Shown: one piece after another, positions 35,742 to 48,244 of the stretch
Layout of the letters: the number at the start of each line of letters is the position of its first letter
Numbering within the stretch: position 1 is the stretch's first letter
Source of the DNA: Saksenaea vasiformis B4078
Lineage: Eukaryota > Mucoromycota > Mucoromycetes > Mucorales > Saksenaeaceae
Reading direction: 5' to 3'
DNA length: 62,350 bases
Assembly (NCBI GenBank): GCA_000697055.1
Contig: JNDT01001419.1
Span: forward strand, 1-62,350
Made by a program: the position numbers and the translations under genes
The notes under the pieces: generated by a model
What the model was told of the DNA's origin: nothing
Databases searched by the model: none
The model's input: only the letters and a program-made list of their open reading frames with translations

Positions 35742-38700
35742 AAACGTAGTAGTAGTAGAAGTAGTAGTAGTAGAAGAAGAAGAAGAAGAGAAAGAAAAGA
35801 AAGAACGACTTGATATAAAAAGCGAAAGAGTTAGAAATGACAGACGTTTATATTTTTTTATCCTTTTAGCAAACAATAGTGAGAAGCACTTTTTATATAG
35901 AAGAAGAAAAAAAAAAGAGGAAAAAGGATCCCCTTATTATTTCCACAACGATACGGCTCATAAGCTGATTTTTTTTTCTTTGTTGTAGACGATTGCTAGA
36001 CAACTCTAAATTTGACCCACAGCGACGCTCCGCCCAATGACAAGTTAGATGTTGCTTTAGAACTTACAGAGGTGCAGGCCACGCATGCCTGTCTTTCTCT
36101 CGCACATATACACACTGATGGCCTCTTTAACTCTCAATTTCTCGTGTCGATACCTTTCTTTATTTAGTAACGATACCTTCTCTATCTCATCAAGACTTAA
36201 CGATGGTACGAGTTGTCTAGACACTAGAGATAACGAAGAGGGGGGTGGAGAGGGGAAGCAGTTGGATCTCCTGAGGGCTTTGTCTTTACCAACAAATAAA
36301 CAAAGCACGTCTACAGGTATGTTTGTACGTGCTTAAGCTCACACGTATTGCACAATCGTAACTACGCTCCTCATGTATGTATCGAAATTGGTTAAACACC
36401 GATACCCCAGGGCAATTCCGAAAGCTTCGGGCATAAAAAAGATGTGTGCATTTTGCAGATTTATTACTACGAATAAGAAAAGAAGAAGGTTGCTGGATTG
36501 TTTTGACATCAACATAAACGCTCATTTTCATTGTTCTCTCTTATGTTGTGTTTCACACGGGTTGCATTACATTTTTTTAGAACGAAGTGGGGCAAAATCC
36601 TATGCATATTTGATGCTAGCTCGGAAAAAAAAAGAGAAACAACGCGATCTTAGACAAGGAAAAAGGGGTGGAAGGGCTAGGCAGAGGAGGACGGGGGAGG
36701 GGTATCGAAAGGTCGAGAAAAAAAATAGAGAGAGGCGAATGTTACGCACGACTGGTTTTTTATCGATAGGATAGCATTCATATTCAAGGGACCCGAAAGG
36801 AGAGCTGGAGAAGGGGAGAGAGAGAAAACGGTTTCTTTTCGTCGTATTTCGTTTTCGCTACTCTGTTACGTGTTGTTCAACAGGGAGACGAGTTTGTAGA
36901 TAGTCTATCGGATGACATGATGCAGGAGCAAGCGCTTGACCCGAAAAGTTCAGCTGAATAATCCTAGACAAACGGCTCAACGTTGTTCCCAGTTCGATGT
37001 AGCGGTTCCAGATTCCGAAAAGTCAATTATTGAACTGGTTTTCGCGTACAAGGTACAGTGTGCTATGTCATATTTGGTCCTATCACCGAGAACAAAAAAA
37101 AAATAGTGAGTACTAGTCGTGATTATGTTGTCGAGAGACAATAGAGATGCCTAATCATTCTTTTTTTATTTTTTTTTATTAATGTAGCGCTTTATTTGAT
37201 AGTTGCTGAAATTCATACGAACCATGGCTAAATTTTATCATTTATTTCTAGGAGAACTCGGTGCTATCAACTCGCATGATAACGCATCTCATATTCGCAA
37301 AAGAGAGAGAAAGAAAAAGAAAAAGAACGTAGCCGCGTCCAGTATCTTCCAAGTTCACGTGGAAAACAATTGTATCCTTTTGTTTCCAAAGAAAAACACA
37401 CGTTTTTCTCCGATACTGATGGCCCTTCGCATGTTCTACTATTCCGCCACACTCAGCAATCCCTCGCTCACGCTAATTAACCTTTCAAGTGACCGTGCAA
37501 CGTGAGTGTTGTCAAGATCGCAGAAGCAGCAACCCATGTAACCACTCTGTAAATCCCGTTTTACCAAGGTCTGGATCATCGGATAGAGTACTCCTTCCCA
37601 TCTAGTTAACCAAGGTTCCAGTACCACTGTTTTTTCTTGCTTACAACATTTTTCAGTAACATCCGAAGACCCTTCTGTCTTTGTCACAGGACAATACGTC
37701 TGCCTTTATACTTGAGTTATATCATTTCATAGCCGTGATTAGGGGAATTAACTTTCAATTAAAAAAAGCAAGATTTTGGAAACTTTGCAAGCTTGCAAAA
37801 ACCCTATTCTTTTTTCATGGCAAACATAGAAAAAAAAAAGAGCCACATCAAACTTTATTTCTCTTTTGAGTACAGAATGGTGACAGCCTCCGAAAATGGC
37901 TGTTCCGAAGCCAGCCTTTGTTGATTAGGCTGTAGAGCTTTCAATATTCATGAGGTGATTATTGAACTGGAAAATTAAGAAAGACAAAAAGAAAATAGAG
38001 AAAGAACTCTGTTCGTAAGACACGTCATGATCTGTAGAGCCATTTTCACTGCTGGACAAAACACGGATATATTTGAAACGTTGTTTTTTCTTCTGAAAGA
38101 AACCATGAGAAACGGCAAACATTCTGATTATTAAACTGCGTTCGAATCAATTGAGAAGTTCAGTGGATATGTTTGTGTGCGCGTACAAGCTTCACTGAAC
38201 ATATTTCTCTCTGAGGAGCTCCTGAGGAAGTTCCTTCCTTACTTCTGCGACCTATCTACTTATCGCGAGACATAAAACGACGTGAAAGTTCGTGTTGTAA
38301 AATCTCACAGATAGTACCGTACGTAGCAGATGAAGCGAGAAGCGAGAAAGAGCGTAATAACAAGCCATTGACGAGATCATGTAGCAATAACCAGTTGAAC
38401 TCCACGAAATGTCATGAAATTGAAATAAAATGGTTACCATGATGGAGCCGCAAAACGTTGTATCGTTGGCAACGCATCTTTGCTAGCCGTTAGGTCAAAT
38501 TCAATGGCCAGAAAGAGCAAGTTCGAAGCTACAATGGCGCTGGAAGAAGAGCTCAATGTGGTTGGCATATAGTGTCTGTTTCTCTGTGGGATATTTGTGG
38601 CGTTGGACAGGGAAGGATCCTTTGAGCCACTTCACCATGGAAACCAGTCTTGATTCACTACTTTCCCCAAGTAAAAAGTAATCCATCAGGAAACGAAGTA

Positions 38701-39074
38701 CACTACACTGATGGATCACTTTCTACTTGAGAAGAAGTAGTAAATCAGGAGCTGGCTCCCCATAATGTCTTGGTTATTATGAGTTAAAAGATGAGAGATT
38801 ACAGCTGTCTGTCATTGATATCACCGAACTGATAGAATTATAAATGATTTAGTTGTTAATCATGACCGTCGGCGCGCTATTGTGGTGAAGAGTAATTTGC
38901 GATTGAGGCAGGTGCCATCGAGCAGCACTCTGTACCTCCGAAACCCGGGAAAAAAGAGAAAAGCGCGGACTTAACATGCTTTTGTATTTCGGAATCTGGT
39001 TTTGTATAAAAGGGTCTAGTAGCGTAGCTGTTGCTCTATTTCATTATCTTACCACGGTCATCCCCGGGGAAAAA
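35742..39074. other. Gene-poor region
   Basis: Starts with a (GTA)n/(GAA)n microsatellite upstream of the GATA-like gene (about 35745-35790). The rest has many short open stretches with no domain, signal peptide or consistent splicing. The minus frame at 38501-38719 looks somewhat protein-like and may be transposon debris. Nothing else supported. Confidence 0.4.
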
Positions 39075-39730
39075 TGAAAGAAAAATCAGGAAGACCCAGC
39101 GGTCAAGGAAGAAAACCTAACCACTGCACAGGATGCCCTCGTAAAGGCGTGAGGGTTCAACCAGCTGGTCAAAGATTGCTCTTGTTTTCTTCATTCGTCA
39201 GTGATGTCTTACTGCTCCTCCACAAAATACTGAACAGTGTACAGAAGTAGATAACCTATCATTAAATACAAAGGACTATCTTTTTTACAGGTGATCAATA
39301 CGGATTTTCTGCAGGAAGTAATTTGGCTTTCTGTCAGAAACAGAACAGTTACCCGACCCCTGCCACAGGAGCCCAGAGCAGCCAAGACGATGATCCCGTT
39401 TCTGGAGACAGTATCCCAGAAGAGAACCTAATTAAAAGCGATGGTATCGTTGACAATGGATCACATATAAGTAGCAAGGAGCTCATGGCAGCATCCTGGA
39501 AAACTACTTCCTAGGACTACAAGAAAGGTCGAGCCAAGCGACCTCCCCTTATGAACACACCTTCGGCGCACTATGGATTAATCTGTGGGCAGCATTCTTT
39601 GTGCTTGATGGCAATGCACTTGATCCAACTTTGCTTCATCATCAGCACGTCTTCCTGTGGGGCCCCCTCCCGCCAGTACCAGAAAGATCGCACTGTCCAC
39701 AGCGTCACCACTCGCTAGAGATCAAAGCCT
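39075..39730 (+). pseudogene. Fragment of a large fungal transposon-type protein
   Basis: At 39075 an ATG begins a short basic start ('GRPSGQGRKPNHCTGCPRKG'). Between 39498 and 39730 a different frame reads 'YEHTFGALWINLWAAFF' and 'FLWGPLPPVPERSHCPQRHH', resembling the DUF6729-like N-terminal region of long transposon-encoded proteins in fungi (a proline-rich loop before a CP..C/H metal site). The parts lie in different frames and the continuation after 39730 is unrecognisable, so this is decayed. Family assignment is from memory of the pattern and is weak. Confidence 0.3.
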
Positions 39731-42070
39731 AGAGTATTTGTTTATGGAGTATGGCCAACTACTCAGTTCCAAAACGAGGAGACCATTTCTGGTAAGGAAC
39801 TTGGAAACAGGTATCCAACGCACTGAAAACGTTTCGTCTTGGACACGCGTCACATCCGCCAGGTACTTGCTTTATCTTAATATTGGACACGATGAGTGCC
39901 GACTAGCATTTTAGGAACGCTACCGTGGAACAAACATACTAAAAGGGGACATTCATCAGAATATCGTTCTTAAATTCAAACTGGTGCTGTTCTACCTGCT
40001 TATCACCCTCGACATATCATTGATGCAAGCCTGCTTAAATACTTCCTTGAACATAAAAGCGGGCATTCATAGAAGTGTAGACTGGGACTCTCAATCGCCA
40101 CGGGGATGTTTACAAGGTCTATTATGAGCCGCGATTACTCAGAATTATTCATACCATGTGCACAAAGGCGACAACGACTTGAAGAACTTGCGGCGATATG
40201 TCGAATTGTAGCTCGTTTCTATGACGCAAAATCGATGTTGACAAACGAAACGTTCGGAACTACATCCTTTTCGAAAGTCCTAGCAGTAACACTCAATAAC
40301 CATATCGACATTGTAAGTAACAATCATGTCAACCAGGAACCCACGACGGAATGCGGCTCCTAGTGGTTCCCATGCGTTCCTGATTGGCTTTGCTTCCTCG
40401 ATGACTATTTTTTTTTTTTCGGACAAGAGTATTCGTTGAGGGACCAAGCAACCAACAGGAACGGACGGTATCCAGAATATAATTATTGAGTATCCTGAAG
40501 GAGCCTATGGGATTCACCAACATGCGTTTCGTAACCATTAAGAATCTTCAGCGACTCTTTCCATTCAGCAAATTTCTTGAGACTTTCTTCCATCCTTTCT
40601 CCCATATCTTAGACATTCTGCTTTATTTGCTTTAGATCGTCGTTCACTTCGACAACCTTTGATGGTATTTGGGGGATCGTATATATGTAGGAGTTGCCCA
40701 TGAGTTAAAGAAAGCCAAGTAACGAGGCTTCCTTACATCTCCGCATCCTTGGCCAAACAATATACGTCCTAGCGGATGCTGCGCCCATCCAGCCCATCAT
40801 ACACGTTATGTCTTCTACGCGAAGGACGCACGGCTGTGACTGACTGGATGGCAGTACGTAGGGAAAACCGTTAGCTGCCAGAGAGATTGCGTATAATCGG
40901 ACTAAGGCGAGCAGTTTCTTCTCTTCTTGGTGGGAATGCTCGAAGTAAAGTAGAACTTGCCCGGAGTATACGCGTTCTACTCACTTGATGGTCCTAGTGT
41001 TTCGGTTGCAATCCACATCCAGTGTCATCATCACCATATCAGAAGACCGGCTGCTGTGCTCTGAAGCAGATAGCGCACATCCAATAACTTCTCCGTCTTG
41101 TTTCCAGAGTCGAGAAGCACCCGAAATATCTGGGGAGATGTGGCTCACATCCGCGTTATATATCGACCATAATCTGCGAGGGGGCCGACATGCTTTCACA
41201 AAATGTTGTCTACATCAGTCCTGTAGATGCACCAGAATCTTCGGAGCAGTGGTTCAAGATTGATGGTATGACTGCTGACGCGCTTGATGGAAGTATATCG
41301 GTTACAAGGACCCCATTACTCTGCGGATTCAGGTTCATCTGTTCGTGTAGTCACTACTTCCGTCTTCCTCCGTGACGAGATACGCGTAACCTCCAACAGG
41401 TCATCATAGACTTGTCCAATGTGCCGAGAAGCCGCTAGGAGATGTACGACATTCGCCGCGTCTGATCAGGGTAAAGTATGCGGTTTGATTCGAGACTTGT
41501 ACTCCCCGATAGCACTTTTCATGCGGCAGGTAGTGATTCCGCGCAAAGTCCCAAGGCACTTGATAATAACAGCGGTGATGTGTCTGAAGGTAGTGCTTGG
41601 TTGTGGTAAACACCAAGCTGCTAGCCTTTTTGTCGTATCTGACATTGATCTTTTACTCATAACACTATTTACGCAGCTCAATGTCATCACGACATATAAG
41701 AAAATCTCCGCCCTTTCAATTCCGCTGTCCCTGATTCAACTGAGACAGTCCCAATGGATTACATTCTGAATTACCGCACAGCTCTTCTTTAACCCGATCT
41801 CTAAAAACACTCCTTTAGATTGGTTAACGGACAATAGCGATATCTAAGACATAAGCTAACAATCTACTCCGAAGTCAACAAGACATATAAATATTGTCAA
41901 CTCAGATAGAAAAGTTTTTCAGAAGATTGATTCTTTTTTTCTTTTCTCGAGAATAAACACTAGTCTCGCTGAATCTATTGATCCCTTTTTATTCCACATC
42001 AACGAGACATTACACTTTTGTTTCTCGCAGTGCGCATAGAGACGATTATGCCACGTCTTTACTCCAACGT

Positions 42071-42583
42071 TTATCGTTCTCGGGTAATTTTCCATTGCTC
42101 AGCCAGAAATGTATAAAGGAACTCTGTCCAATCAACAGCTTTATATTTGCCCGACTTGGATTCAGCATTTAACCAATCACTGTTGAAGCTAGCTGGGATG
42201 GATTCACGAGTTTTTCCAATGTCTTTCCCGATTACCTGCCTTGGCGAGGGTTTTGGATACAAGCTATGGTCCATGCCATACTTTCCAGACATCAATTTCA
42301 ACAGCAGCTTTGTAATTTCAGTGAACTATTAGGTGCACTTCGCCTATTCCAAAAAAGAAGATGCGGCTGGCGGTCTATGATCGATTCCCCTCTGCTTATC
42401 TCCATTTGCGAGCCAACTCTTCGTGCATGCTTTATTTGTCTGAGGTCGGTATCCTTAAGGTACATTTTCGCAGAAGTTGCGAATAGCCATTTTGGATCCT
42501 ATAGGAACACTGGGGAACTCATGTTAGTAATTTTGGCACAGCAAGGGCCTTCAATAGTTTTGAAAAATAACTGCATCCAGTAA
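42071..42583 (-). pseudogene. Possible transposase fragment
   Basis: On the minus strand, 42301-42071 reads '...IPASFNSDWLNAESKSGKYK' and 'AVDWTEFLYTFL', reminiscent of a conserved segment in large fungal plant-like (Tnp2/KDZ-type) transposases. Upstream in another frame, about 42583-42350, there is 'RQIKHARRVGSQMEISRGE'-like sequence. Frames are broken. The resemblance is a recollection of sequence style, not a domain match. Confidence 0.25.
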
Positions 42584-44075
42584 CCTGTGACATACAATTC
42601 ATCGCACAGGGTCCTGAAGGAACTCCCCTTCAGAATGAGAAGGAGACATACGAGTCCCCATGGATTCCTGGGAGATCATAATTCTCGGTAGTGTTAACAT
42701 AGCGTTTATTGCGCATGATAGAATATCTGTCCGAGCAGCCCTGACCGTAGGCCTCGCATCCACCAGCAATCCTCTCTCTGCCGACAGAAACAATCTGTCA
42801 CCGTTCAATCCCAGCTAGTGTTCGGAGGGCAAACGTTTTGTACCCAACACCACCTACGTATCATCGATACGTGTTGCTCAGGGTTATTTTGTTTACAACT
42901 ATTGTTTTGCTCGTCACGAAGATGCATGAATCCTCCGCAAGGACCCTGCAACGAGTAAGCACGTCAGTTTTCATTTTCTGTAATTAATATCATTTCTTTT
43001 CATGCAGGTTAGGCGGACCGGGACCTGCAGAAATGCTGCCTCGGGCAATGAAATCGACTTCTTCTAAGTGAAGTAAGAGCTCTAACATCCTTTTTGAGTC
43101 ATGGATGAATCTCAGGGCTCAGATACTATATTTGACAACGTCACAGTCAGACAATACACTAAACGTTGAGCAGCTGCACCTACTCCCTCACAAATCGCAG
43201 TTATCTGGGACTTAATGTCTAGTTGTGTAGCAAGAAGATGACGCACACAAGGTTTATGATCCTTCGCCTCTTCCTGTGCTAATCAAGTCGCCTTTTTTTT
43301 TAACCGGCCGATGTGTATCTATGGCCTTCTGTAATATCGGTGCGATAACATCGTTTTGATGCCTTTGACATATTTTACGACATCGCTTTTCTTCATGATA
43401 CCATCTTTTCTCTGGACATACTACATGCATTGATGGTTATCCATTTTGTCTAGCGTCAATGCTGAATTTGAGGCTGTTATATATCCTTGATTATAACTAT
43501 TTTTTGGAGCCATGTAGCCTGCAACCAACACGTCGTGGCTAAAAGCATCTTGTTTACCACTTTGGTGAAGATAAATATTGACTTACGGCGAGAGAAGAGC
43601 AGTCCGAACGGAGTAATAGTATTCTCCTCGAACTTCTGCACTCTTTCGTTGCATTTCTGGTAGCCTTTACAGTTGGCGCCTGCGCAGAAAAGGCCGAAAG
43701 AGCTCCGTACTCTGCTACACATCGTACCATGACAACGACAATGAAGTTCGCTTATCGTTAGAAATCCTCCAGGTTCTTTCTTACGGAGCGCATATTTACC
43801 GGATAGGTGCCCACATATTCTACTTTCCGTCGTTTGTATAAAACGTTGGCTCGACATGGGTCGCTAGGACATGGCAAACTTCACCAGGCAACAGAAGAAG
43901 TTCAACAGCTACCTCTCAATCTTAGTGAAATCCTGCATGATCCTTTTGTATTCACTTCATCATGCTTCCTGCCTAGCGTTTTGGTACGCTACTATAACTG
44001 CGCTTTTGCGACTATCCCCATAGACTTCCTTAGAGATCTTCTTGAGTGACTAGCCCATGCATTCACCTATTTCTC

Positions 44076-44120
44076 CACACACACACACAAACACACACAC
44101 ACAAACACACACACACACAG
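44076..44120. repeat. (AC)n microsatellite
   Basis: A run of AC dinucleotides interrupted twice by AAAC. Confidence 0.9.
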
Positions 44121-45370
44121 ACAGCAGAAAAATATATTTCCTACAACACCATGCTTGCGCGGGAGAAGAAGATGCTCATTCGAAAGACTGTATGAGCTTC
44201 GCAATTCTTTGTTTTCTGATGTCTGTTTCTTCATCCATTTGCATACGGAGGACTTTATACCTTTGTTGTTCATTTTGTACCTTTTTTCTTGCCTTCTAGG
44301 TGGAGGAGATACACGGTGCTACGCCTGTCTCCCACACGTGGATAGTTAATTGATTATAGATAGATGCAGTGGACCCAAATCTCTGCTGCCATTCTTCTCA
44401 GAAGGCTTCACCTATTTGCACGTTGAATTCCTGTGCAGGAGGTACTGACGAGCAGCCTGCTGCCGAAAAGTCCGTATACGACCATAATTTTGGCTAGATA
44501 GTTGGGTTGGGCGTAGTTCCTTATTAGTGGTTAAAAGGCCATCCAGTTCTTTCTTATCTTTATTCTCTGCATCATCGTCGTTTGACTCTTGTGGGACATG
44601 GCGTTTCGTGTGTAAATGCAAATTACAGCAACAAATGCGACTTTTTGGCCAACGTTGCTCGTGTTTTTTGCTCCCCATTTGGTAATGAGGGTTTCTTTTG
44701 CTACTGCGTAAACCCATCCAAGTTCGCTTCCAACACCATTTTCCAAGCAATGACTATATATTATATGCTGTTCTCGTATTTTCATCCCACTCCAGAGAAT
44801 TCCGTCATTGTTGCTCTACAGATTCTGGTTCCTGGTCTTGAATCAAATGGTGGCGTATTTCGTTTAATTTCTGAAAGTCGGACGTTGAGTCTCCTGTCAT
44901 CGCCAGGGGCACAGTTTTAATAGAGAAAAGAGCTTAGCGTGCCACACTGACTGTAATACAAAACCTTACTGTTAACGTCGCCTTTCAAAATGACTCTTTC
45001 TAGATAGATGCCGTAAACTTCAAATATCTAAGAAACTTCTTATTTTATGAGAGAAGTGTCAAAATAAAACACGTTTTCTCATTCTACATATTTTTTTCTA
45101 TTAGAAAATATAGCGAGTGTTCCCTAAGTCTATTATTTAAAAGCCTAGGACTCAGAAGCTCAGTTAAAGACTTTTAAGGACGGCAAGCGTGTGCATAGAA
45201 AGGCGTAAGTTCAGGAAAATGTTGACAGTAAGTACGCTAATGCCGAACCAATGAAATTAGCATGTAAAAAGTTGAAAATTCTATAGACCCCGGTGTTTGC
45301 GTTGGAAGAAAGAGTCCGAAGAAAACCTATTCGCCTCTATTGCTTTCCTGCCTATCTAACTCAATCAACA

Positions 45371-45641
45371 ATGCATATCAGCTTGGTTCATCTGGTTGGA
45401 ATATTTGGTCTTTTTGCCGTGGTCTCGTCTCAAGAGGTCGACTTTTGCCAAAAAAAAAAAGGGCGCTTTCGGGTGCATATGCAAAGTAGATAATTCCCAA
45501 AGTTGCGAGACATGGTCCGACTGCGAGAAGAGATTTAGTTGGGATAGATGCTGTAAGGACGGGATCTGCGTTTATGGCTCGTCTGTCCGTAGCTGGGCGG
45601 GTGCCTGCGACGATTATGGTGAAGGTTGTCCAGGTCCATAA
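45371..45641 (+). pseudogene. Small secreted cysteine-rich protein gene, frame broken at an A11 tract
   Basis: The first frame starts at ATG 45371 with a good signal peptide ('MHISLVHLVGIFGLFAVVSS') and one cysteine. The frame then changes at the run of eleven A's (45450-45460). The second frame encodes about 60 residues with nine further cysteines, including a Cys-Cys pair, and ends at 45641. The two halves plainly belong together as a secreted protein of about 90 residues. A one-base length difference in the A tract separates them, so this is either a real loss of function or a homopolymer sequencing error. No family recognised; the cysteine spacing differs from the 8-Cys family at 31062 and 47632. 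A role as effector, antimicrobial or wall protein is open. Confidence 0.55.
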
Positions 45642-47631
45642 TAACCTCAACAAAGCGAAGAATATGATTAGAAGTTCATCTGTCGTTCTACAAAGATAAT
45701 TTATCTTAATTCTGTTGGTAACCAGACACATTCATCGTTCAACGAAATAAACATTGACGGTTGTATGCTGCATTTCGGATTTCGCTTCCACGTGGTCAAG
45801 ATCGAGCAACAATGTTCGGACGCTAATCACATATCTCTGTAAACAGATCAGTAGATGATTACAGATAACCCTTTTTTTCTTACTATTGGTCGCTTTGGGA
45901 TCCATTGCCAATTTGCTTTTCAGGCATCTGTAGCTAGCAAAAATCAGCGTAACGAACCTGACAAAATGCGTATACCTTTTAAATCCCTCTAAAGTACGCT
46001 GCAGGATGCCGTTCTGCTTTCTTTGTGAAGAATCTGTTGAAATACATATCGGGTGAGTTCCATTTGTCATTGTCATCGTGTTCTTGGATCACCACTTCAA
46101 CTTGGACTCCATATTCTCGATTGAGACTCATTTACGAAGTAAGTAGAGTCTTACCTTTTATGTTTGGTCAAAGCTTCCTCAATCGTAGCAAGAAAACTGA
46201 CTTGACTTGTATTTAGCATTAGAGTGGAAGTCCTTGAGTTGAATAGCTATATGCTAGCTTCTCCAACCTCTGTTACCTCGAAAATACCTTTGCTTCGGCT
46301 GGGAGTTTTCTCCATAGTTACTCCATGGTCAAAAGGCGATAAAGTCATGACATGCATACAGGAAGTCGCTGACCATGACTCTCCGAAGAATAGCTAAAAA
46401 CAGTACTTTCGGATACAGTTGTGTCACACTCAGTGTTGATGGAATAATCCTTGAACATTTTGTTGATCTTACGTCTCCGCTACTTAAAGAGAGATCACTG
46501 TTTGCACATTTTCCCCGCCTACGCAAAGGGCCTTTTGCCAAATGACAGATGTCCTTCCTTCTGTGCTCAAAACTTTGGTCGATCTATGTCTGGGAACTTT
46601 AAGAAAGCCTCGAACTTTCTCTTCAATGACTCAATATAGAAACTATCTGTGGACTCAAAGGGACAACTTTCAAACTGTTCGGTTTTTCCTGCTCGCAGCT
46701 GGCACCCATGTGTTGCCGCACTTCCAGATCAAGTTCTTCAAAACGAGCTTTAATAACAAAAATCTCTCGTTCACCCCCTGCTAAGTTTTATGAAAATTCT
46801 CGTTTTACTTTTCTGAAACCGGGATCCCCATCAACGAAATTATGGTCAGTTACAAGCTGATAGTGGACTTTCCACACACTTACAGGTGGATGATGAAAGA
46901 AACAGAGAAGAAAGGGACATTGAATAGAACCAAAGAAAATTCTTCTGATACGTCACTATCCTAATACGCTTTTCACGGATGGCCTGTCATGATCATTCCA
47001 CGCAAACAAAATGTGTAAATTAGGTAGCGGAACAAGATTGATCCGGATTCGAATGTGCTGGTATTTTAGTTCAAAACCCCGATTGATCGAGATCAGTTCG
47101 GTCGTCGCAACCAGATATGGCAGGATGGAGCTACTGGAAATGTTACTCTGGTTGGTTTAAAGGTAGCTGTCTGTTTCTCTGTTGTACCAAACTTAGGCAT
47201 GGCGGACCAAACCAAAATCGACTCCTTAAACCGAAGACAAATTTCTTTATCAGTACACGATGCCAGAAACAAAGAAGTGAAATTATCTATTCCGATTTTC
47301 CTCGGCTTTGTAAATGCAGCACCTATTTCAGACGATATGGTACGTGTCATTTGTCTCCTTTGCCACAACGTGCACCCGACGCTATTGTGACTGGAAGTTA
47401 ATGAGAAACACACTTTCTTTTTTTCTTCAGCTTCTGGGAGGACAAAAGCCCAGAAAAGGTATAGTACGATCCCGAACAGTGCTATCAACGGGTTCGGTGC
47501 TTCGCATGACGACGCACCTAATATACCGCTCTCGGTTACAAAAATTTTTCGCATTTTTTTTTTAGTATTTAAAACCGGCAATCTTATGAGCTCTTTGTGT
47601 CCCGTAACTGATTCTTTTTCTCACAACTACT
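45642..47631. other. Intergenic, with one unassigned open stretch
   Basis: Mostly non-coding. One plus-strand frame stays open from about 47040 to 47390 and reads like protein ('RNQIWQDGATGNVTLVGLK', 'SLSVHDARNKEVKLSIPI'), followed by a GTACGT donor-like site at 47340. I cannot assign it or find a start codon in a plausible position, so it may be a decayed or incomplete gene. Confidence 0.35.
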
Positions 47632-48244
47632 ATGAAGTTTACCTACGCTTTGTTGGCCGCCATGGCCGTGTCTGCCCATACTGTCGCTGCTCAGGGCTGT
47701 AACTGTGAACCCCAGGATAGCCAATGCATTACTACCTGCGGTATGTTCGTTGTTGCTACCGAAAAGTTTGAGTTTATATTAATTGATGGTTTTAGTCACC
47801 ACAACAAATGAATGCGTTAATCGATGTGGAAACGACACCAACTGCTATGCCAAATGCATCAGCGACTCTTGGCCAGGTGTGGAACCCAGTGGAAGTCAAT
47901 CCGCCAGCGCATCCGCCTCCGCCTCCGCCACCGCCTCTGGTTCCGCCTCTGGATCAGCTACCCCAACCACCGGAAGTGCTTCTGCCACTGGCACTGCTTC
48001 CGCTACAACTTTGCCTGCCACCACAACTACTGCCGTTGTCCCATCCCCATCCACCAATTCCGCTGCCACTTCGGCCACATCTTCCGCCACCGGCTCTTCC
48101 CAGCTTCCCTCCACAGTTGGCACCTCCACCAGCACTTCGCCAACTTCGACTGCACCCGCCACACAGACTCCAAACGCCGCTTCGCGTATGTCTGTCGGAC
48201 TTGGTGTCGCGGTCTCGGCGTTGGTGTTGATGATGCTTCAGTAA
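47632..48244 (+). CDS. Secreted GPI-anchored 8-cysteine protein, member B
   Basis: Surface protein of unknown function, paralogue of the protein encoded at 31062-31725. Two exons (47632-47740, 47796-48244) give 185 residues. The signal peptide is 'MKFTYALLAAMAVSAHTVAA'. The eight cysteines follow the same spacing, C-x-C-x6-C-x3-C-x6-C-x3-C-x5-C-x3-C, with a conserved Val-Thr after the fourth Cys, Cys-Tyr at the seventh and Trp-Pro after the eighth. The first intron splits the Val codon after the fourth Cys in phase 1, as in member A; the later introns of A are missing here. A long Ser/Thr/Ala stalk (likely heavily O-glycosylated) leads to a hydrophobic tail ('SVGLGVAVSALVLMMLQ') for GPI attachment. 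Confidence 0.85.

Larger units (their letters stand above)
39731..45370. other. Gene-poor, transposon-derived region
   Basis: About 5.6 kb with only broken short frames on both strands. Possible coding debris includes the minus fragment at 42071-42583 (listed separately) and a Cys-rich minus frame at 43477-43857. An (AC)n microsatellite with AAAC interruptions lies at 44076-44120. No intact gene, tRNA or rRNA found. Confidence 0.45.
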
